A stretch of DNA of 13,677 bases from JBBKWQ01 sp037969115 (GTDB lineage: Bacteria; Actinomycetota; Acidimicrobiia; Acidimicrobiales; Ilumatobacteraceae), in contig JBBKWQ010000184.1 of NCBI GenBank assembly GCA_037969115.1, forward strand, positions 1-13,677, in the 5' to 3' direction. This document shows positions 6,615-11,087 of the stretch, in pieces (the stretch's first letter is position 1; each line of letters opens with the position of its first letter). Under the pieces are notes generated by a model, which was not told the DNA's origin, made no database searches, and worked only from the letters and a program-made list of their open reading frames with translations. The position numbers and the translations under genes are program-made.

Positions 6615-8342
6615 TCAGTCGACGACGAAGGTGTGGGCGAGGAGCACGTCGCCGTCGTAGCGCTTCGCCTGGACCGCGACCTCGATCGCCGAACCGTCAT
6701 CGGTGATGTCGACCACTGCGTACTGTCCGCTGCCACCGATCGCTCCGACGCTGTACGGGCCACCCTTGGTGGTCCCCGGCCGGTCGAGAGCCGCTGCGTG
6801 CAGCAGCGGGAAGCCGGCGTTGCCGGTGTCCGAGTAGTCGGTGTTGGTGCCATCGTCGATCGCGACCATGTGCGCATCGCCGCTCACCATCAACAGGTTG
6901 TCGATGTCATGCTCGGCGATCACGTTCGAGATACGGCGTCGCTCGTCGGGATATCCGCCCCAGTGATCGGCGCCCTCGGCCTCGTCCGCCACCCATGGCA
7001 CCGGATTGAGCCACACCACGAGGGTTTGCTCGTCGGCGGCCTCGACGAGCGCGTCGACGAACCATTCGAGCTGTTCGTCCCCCAGCATGCTGATGCCCGG
7101 CTCGCGGGCAGAGCGGGCGTCGGTGAGCAGGAACCTGACGCGACCGACGTCGAACGACTGATAGATCGCCGAGAGCTCGCCGGCGAGGGCGTAGCTCGGG
7201 ACGTTCACTCGATACGCCTCCATCGCGGCCAGACGGCTCGGCGAGAACGTGTCGGAGTCGTTCGCCCCGTAGTCGTGGTCGTCCCACATGTACGCGACCG
7301 GCGTCGATCGATACAGCGTCGCCTGCGCAGGCTGGCGCAGGGTGAGATCGAGAACCTCGTCGTAGCGCTCACGTTCGTCGTCGGGGATGTCGCCGTAGTG
7401 AAAATCCCCGACGATCATGTGGAACAACGGCGCCTCCGCGGTGAGCGCGTCGAACACCGAACCGTTCGAGCCGACGCGGGCACAGGACCCGACCGTGAAG
7501 CGGAACGACGCCGACCCCTCCGGGAATGTCGTGAACGTTCCCACCCGAATCGTGTCGAGTTGGCCGTCGACCTCGACGGCGTAGCGGTACTTGGTGGCCG
7601 GACGGAGTCGATCGGCGGCAAAGGTGACGATTTCGCCATCGAGGCCGCTGCGCTCGAAGAAGGTCGCCTGTCCGAAGTCATCGGTGCTGCTGACGGCGAG
7701 TCGGAGCTGATCGACATCGTCTCGCTGCGTCCGCGCAGTGATCCTGGCGCTGGTCGACGTGACCCCACCCGACCAGATCCAACGGAGTTCTGAATCCGGG
7801 AGCTGAGCGGTTTCCGACCCAGGGTGAGTCGGGCCGAACGATCGTTCATAGACGGCCTCACCGACGATCGCGCCCCCGATCGTGGCGCCGATCGCCACGC
7901 CGAGTCCGATCAGGGCGTGACGGCGGGTCCACGAGACCAGGTCGGAGAGCGCCCAGAGCGACGCCGGCACGGCGAGGCACGCGATGACGACGACGGCATG
8001 CCACCCGACGAGTTGGTTGACGACGATCGCTCCGATCGATCCCGCCGCAAACCATGCAACGGCGGCTCCGGCGATCTCCCACCAGATCGCGAGCACGGCG
8101 CCGACGATGAGCAGTCCGTAGAACACCGGGCGGACATAGGTGAAGAACGCGGTGCCGCCCGGCTGATAGTCGAGCCAGCCGAACCGGTCGTCGGCGAACA
8201 TGAACGCCACTGCGAGCGCGGTGGCGACGAACGCCGCGGCTCGCAGTCGCCTCGGCGGCGTCACGACGACACCGGCGAGTGGTGCAGGTCGTTCGAGCGC
8301 GCCGGGCTCGGGCTCGATGTCGAGTTCGGACCGATCGTTCAT
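6615..8342 (-). CDS. Membrane-anchored PhoD-like phosphatase (metallophosphoesterase)
   Basis: The protein has 575 aa. The N-terminal 165 residues carry about five hydrophobic helices (near 34-50, 70-87, 89-109, 113-132 and 143-164) after a basic RR. Then comes an Fn3-like beta region (about 185-275) as in PhoD enzymes. The catalytic metallophosphatase domain follows, with VGSCARVGSNGSVFDAL (284-300), GDFHYGD (312-318), WDDHDYGAND (353-362) and SGDAHM (487-492). PhoD-type enzymes are Ca/Fe-dependent phosphomonoesterases or phosphodiesterases, normally exported by Tat. Here a multi-helix anchor replaces the signal peptide. An odd number of helices after a cytoplasmic N-terminus would place the catalytic domain outside; that topology is inferred. 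It is transcribed alone, divergently from the YtxH-like gene. Substrates could be phosphate esters, teichoic acids or phospholipids. Confidence 0.85.
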   Translation of the reverse strand: MNDRSELDIEPEPGALERPAPLAGVVVTPPRRLRAAAFVATALAVAFMFADDRFGWLDYQPGGTAFFTYVRPVFYGLLIVGAVLAIWWEIAGAAVAWFAAGSIGAIVVNQLVGWHAVVVIACLAVPASLWALSDLVSWTRRHALIGLGVAIGATIGGAIVGEAVYERSFGPTHPGSETAQLPDSELRWIWSGGVTSTSARITARTQRDDVDQLRLAVSSTDDFGQATFFERSGLDGEIVTFAADRLRPATKYRYAVEVDGQLDTIRVGTFTTFPEGSASFRFTVGSCARVGSNGSVFDALTAEAPLFHMIVGDFHYGDIPDDERERYDEVLDLTLRQPAQATLYRSTPVAYMWDDHDYGANDSDTFSPSRLAAMEAYRVNVPSYALAGELSAIYQSFDVGRVRFLLTDARSAREPGISMLGDEQLEWFVDALVEAADEQTLVVWLNPVPWVADEAEGADHWGGYPDERRRISNVIAEHDIDNLLMVSGDAHMVAIDDGTNTDYSDTGNAGFPLLHAAALDRPGTTKGGPYSVGAIGGSGQYAVVDITDDGSAIEVAVQAKRYDGDVLLAHTFVVD

Positions 8343-8355
8343 GACCCGACGATGC

Positions 8356-8380
8356 GTACCACGAACAACCGCCGTTCAAC
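8356..8380 (-). promoter_or_regulatory. Weak sigma-B-like element before the PhoD gene
   Basis: On the minus strand, GTTG (8380-8377) and TGGTAC (8361-8356) are separated by 15 nt. Both boxes carry a mismatch. The -10 would be only 13 nt from ATG 8342, giving a very short leader. It may be a degenerate member of the same promoter class or chance. Confidence 0.22.
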
Positions 8381-8407
8381 CAGATGAGCAGCAGGGCCAG
8401 GGGCGGC

Positions 8408-8433
8408 GTTTGACGAGCCCAGGTGACGGGAAT
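8408..8433 (+). promoter_or_regulatory. Sigma-B/SigF-like promoter for the YtxH-like gene
   Basis: GTTT (8408-8411) and GGGAAT (8428-8433) are separated by 16 nt; GGGWAT is within the known sigma-B -10 consensus. Only 9 nt separate the -10 from ATG 8443, which predicts a leader of a few nucleotides or none. That fits the absence of a well-spaced Shine-Dalgarno before this gene. Confidence 0.5.
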
Positions 8434-8442
8434 GCTCGCCGC

Positions 8443-8628
8443 ATGAAACTCATCAAGGGACTCATCTTCGGCTCGATCATCGGCTTCGCCGCCGGCACGG
8501 CGCTCAGCGAGGAGCGACGCGTCGAGCTGATCCGCCGTGTCCGTACCACCACCCGCGCAGCCGGCGGCGTCGAGCCGACGGTGCCCGACACACCGGCTCC
8601 CGCAGAACCGACCCCAGTCGTGGTCTGA
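8443..8628 (+). CDS. YtxH-like small membrane protein
   Basis: The protein has 61 aa. Residues 3-21 (LIKGLIFGSIIGFAAGTAL) form a glycine-rich membrane helix. It is followed by a charged helix (SEERRVELIRRVRTTTRA) and a Pro/Ala-rich tail. The short N-terminal glycine helix plus charged helix is typical of YtxH-type stress proteins (YtxH of Bacillus is under sigma-B and sigma-H control), though this protein is shorter and the similarity is of pattern rather than proven homology. The ATG has no good Shine-Dalgarno: AGGTGA is 16 nt away, too far. A sigma-B-like promoter ends 9 nt before it, so leaderless or near-leaderless translation is likely. It is convergent with the sigma-factor gene, 32 nt away. 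Confidence 0.65.
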   Translation: MKLIKGLIFGSIIGFAAGTALSEERRVELIRRVRTTTRAAGGVEPTVPDTPAPAEPTPVVV

Positions 8629-8660
8629 GTCTCGTGGGCTGAGTCACCCGCGGACGCCGT

Positions 8661-9434
8661 TCAATCGAATCCGGGATCGTCGTCGTCACCGACGTATTGG
8701 TCGCGCATCTGATCGAAGGCCTTCCGAAGGAGGCGCGAGACGTGCATTTGCGACACGCCGACGATCTCGGCGATCTCCACCTGAGAAAGGTCGTCGTAGA
8801 AGCGGAGACGAACGATCTCGCGTTCGCGCTCGGGCAGCAATGCCAACAATCCCTCGATGACCGCCTCGTTCTCGAAATCACCGAAGCCGGTCTCATCCTC
8901 CGAAACCGCGGCTCGGCGGGCGTTGGTGACATCGTCGTCACCGGGACCGGAGTCGATCGTGCCCACTCGCCGCGCCCGACCAGCGGCCAGTCCGGTGATC
9001 ACGTCGTCGCGCCCGACATCGAGTCTCGTCGCGACCTCCTCGACCGTCGGCGACCGCCCGAGCCCGGCCGACATCTCGTCGTTGGCACGCCTCACGGCGA
9101 GATACAGCTCCTTGGCCCCACGCGGTACTTTGACCGACCAGGTCGCGTCGCGGAAATGGCGTTTGATCTCACCCTCGATCGTCCGGCCCGCGAACGCGGA
9201 GAACGGCACGCCGACCTCTGGGTCGAAACGATCGACGGCTTTGACCAACGCCAGCATCGCAACCTGTTCGATGTCGTCGTCTCGACCTACCGAGACGTTG
9301 TAGCGCTTGGCGATGTGGATGGCGAGCCCCATGTACCTCTCGACGATGCGGTTGCGGACGCTCCGTCGACCCGAGCGCCGGAACTCTTCGAACAGCTCGT
9401 CGGGATCAGCGCTGTCCGTCATCGTCGCCGGCAT
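8661..9434 (-). CDS. SigB/SigF-family (group 3) RNA polymerase sigma factor
   Basis: The protein has 257 aa, the normal length for SigB/SigF. Region 2 spans about 34-105: YMGLAIHIAKRY, then DDIEQVAMLALVKAVDRFDP and FSAFAGRTIEGEIKRHFRD, the core-binding and -10-recognition helices typical of this group. Region 3 is about 106-160 (GRSPTVEEVATRL). Region 4 is about 195-244 (LPEREREIVRLRFYDDLSQVEIAEIVGVSQMHVSRLLRKA), a helix-turn-helix for the -35 box. Such sigma factors direct general stress responses and read GTTT...GGGTAT promoters, several of which occur in this window. ATG 9434 is preferred over ATG 9422 because GGTGG lies 6 nt before it; the gene overlaps the anti-sigma gene by 29 nt. Activity is presumably controlled by that neighbour. 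The window's promoter set does not obviously include an autoregulated one for this gene. Confidence 0.92.
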   Translation of the reverse strand: MPATMTDSADPDELFEEFRRSGRRSVRNRIVERYMGLAIHIAKRYNVSVGRDDDIEQVAMLALVKAVDRFDPEVGVPFSAFAGRTIEGEIKRHFRDATWSVKVPRGAKELYLAVRRANDEMSAGLGRSPTVEEVATRLDVGRDDVITGLAAGRARRVGTIDSGPGDDDVTNARRAAVSEDETGFGDFENEAVIEGLLALLPEREREIVRLRFYDDLSQVEIAEIVGVSQMHVSRLLRKAFDQMRDQYVGDDDDPGFD

Positions 9435-9795
9435 GCTTCACCACCCGGAACACGCCGTCGTCGTCGATGCCGAACTCGTCGACGACCGCCTTCAGGATTC
9501 GCGTCGCCAAATCGTCGAGGTCGCCACCGGTGAGCGGGGCATCGACGCCAGTACGCCGTAACTCGACGGCGACCCTGCCGCGCTCGAGTCGAAATCGGAC
9601 GAGCAGTCGTTCGGCGCCGTCAGCATCAGGATCGACATCCGAGAGCACCGACACTGCTTCGTTGACGCCGACGCGCAGATCGTCGATCGCATCGACGGAG
9701 AACCCGGCATCGGCAGCGAGCGACGCCGCAACCGTCCGGACCGTCGCCGCGGGACGCCTGAGCAGCGGGAGATCGAGATCGACATGTTCAGCCAT
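9406..9795 (-). CDS. RsbW-like anti-sigma factor with degenerate HATPase domain
   Basis: The protein has 129 aa from ATG 9795. Its place immediately upstream of, and 29 nt overlapping, a SigB/SigF gene is the classical rsbW-sigB arrangement. The fold pattern fits a small GHKL ATPase: an N-terminal strand; helix TVRTVAASLAADAGFSVDAI; the N-box helix DDLRVGVNEAVSVL; a strand pair LLVRFRLERGRVAVELRR; and a C-terminal helix LATRILKAVVDEF ending in a strand FRVVKHAG. The N-box Glu46 is present, but the Mg-coordinating Asn expected four residues later is Val50, and no clear DxGxG or GxGL box follows. It may therefore bind ATP poorly and work as a binding switch rather than a kinase. A frame extension to 9852 would start on TTG and is not favoured. 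No strong Shine-Dalgarno is visible. Confidence 0.75.
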   Translation of the reverse strand: MAEHVDLDLPLLRRPAATVRTVAASLAADAGFSVDAIDDLRVGVNEAVSVLSDVDPDADGAERLLVRFRLERGRVAVELRRTGVDAPLTGGDLDDLATRILKAVVDEFGIDDDGVFRVVKHAGDDDGQR

Positions 9796-9823
9796 AAGCC
9801 GCTCAACGTATCGCACGAGCGAT

Positions 9824-9848
9824 GTTTCGTATCCGTTTCGTCGGGTAC
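9824..9848 (+). promoter_or_regulatory. Sigma-B/SigF-like promoter for the 24-aa/98-aa pair
   Basis: GTTT (9824-9827) and GGGTAC (9843-9848) are 15 nt apart, in the short divergent region opposite the anti-sigma/sigma genes. There are 9 nt between the -10 and ATG 9858, the same spacing as at the YtxH-like gene. This predicts a near-leaderless transcript. Confidence 0.6.
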
Positions 9849-9857
9849 TCAACGTTC

Positions 9858-9932
9858 ATGCTGTACACGATCCTCATCATCCTCGCCATCATCGCCCTGG
9901 TCCTGTTCATCTTCGGCCGGCGCTCGATCTGA
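9858..9932 (+). CDS. 24-residue hydrophobic membrane peptide
   Basis: The short open frame ATG 9858 to TGA 9930-9932 encodes MLYTILIILAIIALVLFIFG followed by RRSI. It is one uninterrupted membrane helix of about 18 residues with a basic end, which suggests the C-terminus faces the cytoplasm. No Shine-Dalgarno precedes it, but a sigma-B-like promoter ends 9 nt before the ATG, so leaderless translation is plausible. Ten nucleotides separate it from the next gene, whose Shine-Dalgarno overlaps its stop codon. I do not recognise a named family. Tiny stress-induced single-helix peptides are known in many bacteria, and some bind larger membrane proteins. It could be a real peptide or a leader feeding ribosomes to the next gene. 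Confidence 0.6.
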   Translation: MLYTILIILAIIALVLFIFGRRSI

Positions 9933-9942
9933 AGGAGCAAAC

Positions 9943-10239
9943 ATGAACACTTCCACCATCACGAACATCGACCCACCGAACGTTCGTCTCCCATCGTTGG
10001 ACGCAATCGGCAGCCTGTTGCCCGTCGACGACATCGTCGACATCGCCGATTCGGCTGCCACCCGCGTGTGGCGGCTCCTCCCCTGGACGTCCAGCCGCTC
10101 GGCGTGGCAGCGGTACGCGCTGCGGGGCGCCGTCGTCGTCGCCGTCACAGCGATGGTCGTCCTGGTCGCTCGAAGGCGGCGCAGCTCCGACGAGAGCACG
10201 ACCAGCAACGCACCGACGGCGATCGACCGCGCCGCCTGA
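9943..10239 (+). CDS. Single-helix membrane protein of unknown function
   Basis: The protein has 98 aa. ATG 9943 is set by AAGGAG at 9932-9937. The frame remains open upstream, but the extension runs across the 24-aa peptide in another frame and is low-complexity Ser-rich. The N-terminal half is polar with two short amphipathic segments (LDAIGSLLPVDDIVDIADSA and RVWRLLPW). A membrane helix (61-76, RGAVVVAVTAMVVLVA) is closed by RRRR, and the tail is Ser/Thr-rich. The positive-inside rule puts the short tail in the cytoplasm and the longer half outside, though a reversed orientation is possible. No family is recognised. It is co-transcribed with the 24-aa peptide, probably under the sigma-B-like promoter at 9824-9848. 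Confidence 0.7.
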   Translation: MNTSTITNIDPPNVRLPSLDAIGSLLPVDDIVDIADSAATRVWRLLPWTSSRSAWQRYALRGAVVVAVTAMVVLVARRRRSSDESTTSNAPTAIDRAA

Positions 10240-10250
10240 CCGACCCCCAC

Positions 10251-10290
10251 CGAATGCGGCCCCGTCTGCGAGCAGGCGGGGTCGCATTCG
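10251..10290 (+). terminator. Long hairpin after the 98-aa gene
   Basis: Two 19-nt arms (10251-10269 and 10272-10290) pair over their whole length with only two G-U wobbles and a 2-nt centre, so the real loop is a few nucleotides wider. It begins 11 nt after the stop at 10239. It is very stable and GC-rich but has no T-tract, as is common for actinobacterial terminators. Confidence 0.6.
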
Positions 10291-10339
10291 CGTCCCGTGA
10301 CCGAGCGAGACGCGGCCCCGGTCAGGTCGCGAACATGGA

Positions 10340-10345
10340 TACAGT
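10340..10345 (+). promoter_or_regulatory. Candidate housekeeping -10 giving a leaderless STAS transcript
   Basis: TACAGT matches the actinobacterial TANNNT -10 element and ends 6 nt before ATG 10352, the distance that places the start of transcription on the ATG itself. No Shine-Dalgarno is seen before this ATG and no convincing -35 box was found, so this is tentative. Confidence 0.35.
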
Positions 10346-10351
10346 GGGCTG

Positions 10352-10654
10352 ATGACCCTTTCCGATGACGATCTCGTCATCACCCCGACGGCCGACGGAA
10401 TCTCCGTGTCGGGCGAAATCGACACCCACACGGCTCCGAGCCTCGCCGCTGCAATCGCCGCGGCCGATCGACGCGAACTGACGCTCGACTTCTCCGGGGT
10501 GGAGTTCATCGACTCGAGTGGCCTGCGCGTGCTGATCCAAGCTCATCGCAAGGCCGCGGAGAGCGGCGGCGTCCTCCGGCTCAGCAACCCGTCCGCGATG
10601 GTGCGTCGGGTGCTCGACATCAGCGGGTTGGACGACCACCTCGACGTCGTCTGA
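10352..10654 (+). CDS. STAS-domain anti-sigma factor antagonist (RsbV/SpoIIAA-like)
   Basis: The protein has 100 aa consisting of a single STAS domain. It shows GEIDTHTAPSL (21-31), the strand ELTLDFSGVEFIDSSGLRVL (42-61) and RLSNPSAMVRRVLDISGLDD. The D54-S55-S56-G57 motif carries the serine (Ser56 by alignment with Ser58 of SpoIIAA) that the anti-sigma kinase phosphorylates and PP2C phosphatases release. In the unphosphorylated form such proteins bind the anti-sigma factor and free the sigma factor. It is transcribed alone, between two strong hairpins (10251-10290 and 10705-10736), not in an operon with the sigma pair about 0.5 kb away. It is the natural partner of the anti-sigma protein and of the PP2C phosphatase in this window, but a partner elsewhere in the genome is possible. 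Confidence 0.9.
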   Translation: MTLSDDDLVITPTADGISVSGEIDTHTAPSLAAAIAAADRRELTLDFSGVEFIDSSGLRVLIQAHRKAAESGGVLRLSNPSAMVRRVLDISGLDDHLDVV

Positions 10655-10704
10655 CTGCAATCCCCGCATCCCCCCGCATCCTTCGCAATGATCATGCCCG
10701 CGCG

Positions 10705-10736
10705 TGAACGGGCCACCGCACGCGGTGGCCCGTTCA
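10705..10736. terminator. Bidirectional hairpin between STAS and csbD genes
   Basis: A perfect 15-bp inverted repeat, TGAACGGGCCACCGC (10705-10719) with GCGGTGGCCCGTTCA (10722-10736), has a 2-nt centre. It sits between two convergent genes (stops at 10654 and 10756). It is very likely a shared terminator, without a T-run. Confidence 0.7.
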
Positions 10737-10755
10737 TCGCAGATCGGTGCGAGGG

Positions 10756-10944
10756 TCAGGAGTTCAAACGATCCTTCACGGAGTCGACGGTCTCGTCGAC
10801 GCGATCCTTCGCGTCGTCGACCTTGTCCTTCACCTTGCCGGCGAACTCGTCGCGCTCGCCTTCGTTCTCGAGCCGCTCGTCGTCGCTGAGCGCTCCGGCT
10901 GCCTGCTTGATGCGGCCCTTGATCTGGTCGGTCTCTCCACTCAT
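10756..10944 (-). CDS. CsbD-like stress protein
   Basis: The protein has 62 aa, starting at ATG 10944 with AGGAA 8 nt upstream. It is highly charged and helical with no hydrophobic segment. The opening DQIKGRIKQAAGAL, then DDERLENEGERDEFAGKVKDK and VDDAKDRVDETVDSVKD, is the CsbD family pattern (KGxxKQxxGxLxxDxxLxxxGxxxxxxGKxKxxxxxxKD). CsbD of Bacillus subtilis is a sigma-B-controlled general stress protein of unclear function. The family match, the nearby sigma-B-type sigma factor and a good sigma-B-like promoter 42 nt upstream of the start agree with one another. It lies downstream of the PP2C phosphatase gene on the same strand, but 143 nt away with its own promoter. Confidence 0.88.
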   Translation of the reverse strand: MSGETDQIKGRIKQAAGALSDDERLENEGERDEFAGKVKDKVDDAKDRVDETVDSVKDRLNS

Positions 10945-10956
10945 GGAAGTACTTCC
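10945..10956. other. 12-nt palindrome next to the csbD start codon
   Basis: GGAAGTACTTCC is a perfect palindrome directly abutting the csbD start codon. It covers the spacer and part of the Shine-Dalgarno on the minus strand. It could be an operator-like site or a small RNA hairpin that masks the ribosome site; chance is also possible. Confidence 0.3.
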
Positions 10957-10986
10957 TCTCGTGTTTCGGGGTTGGACGACCGTGGA

Positions 10987-11011
10987 GTACCCGCTGCTAC
11001 GCCTCCCAAAC
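10987..11011 (-). promoter_or_regulatory. Sigma-B/SigF-like promoter for csbD
   Basis: On the minus strand, GTTT (11011-11008, within GGGTTTGGG) and GGGTAC (10992-10987) are 15 nt apart. There are 42 nt to ATG 10944. The GTTTGGG start and the GGGTAC -10 are the same as at the DUF6458 promoter. Confidence 0.65.
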
Positions 11012-11087
11012 CCTCTACGCTCTGGCGCTTCAGGAACACGAACACGGCGATCAGACCGTGAGTCGGCTGTTCCGAGGTGGGAGGTCG

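Noticed and set aside
6573..6620. GGGTAA at 6593 as another sigma-B-like -10 on the plus strand
   Set aside because: There is no GTTT 13-17 nt upstream, and no plus-strand gene follows it.
6612..7793. 393-codon plus-strand frame antisense to the PhoD gene
   Set aside because: It is a shadow of the PhoD coding frame. No motif, ribosome site or promoter supports it.
9796..9852. Longer start for the anti-sigma protein at TTG 9852
   Set aside because: It would begin on TTG without a ribosome site and run across the sigma-B-like promoter of the divergent gene. The family N-terminus fits ATG 9795.
10661..10680. Two copies of a C-rich 10-mer (one mismatch) after the STAS stop
   Set aside because: Two short imperfect copies in C-rich intergenic DNA; no sign of a larger repeat array or CRISPR structure.
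11043..11060. Small hairpin CACGG/CCGTG downstream of the phosphatase gene
   Set aside because: The 5-bp stem with an 8-nt loop is too weak and too easily found by chance in GC-rich DNA to call a terminator.
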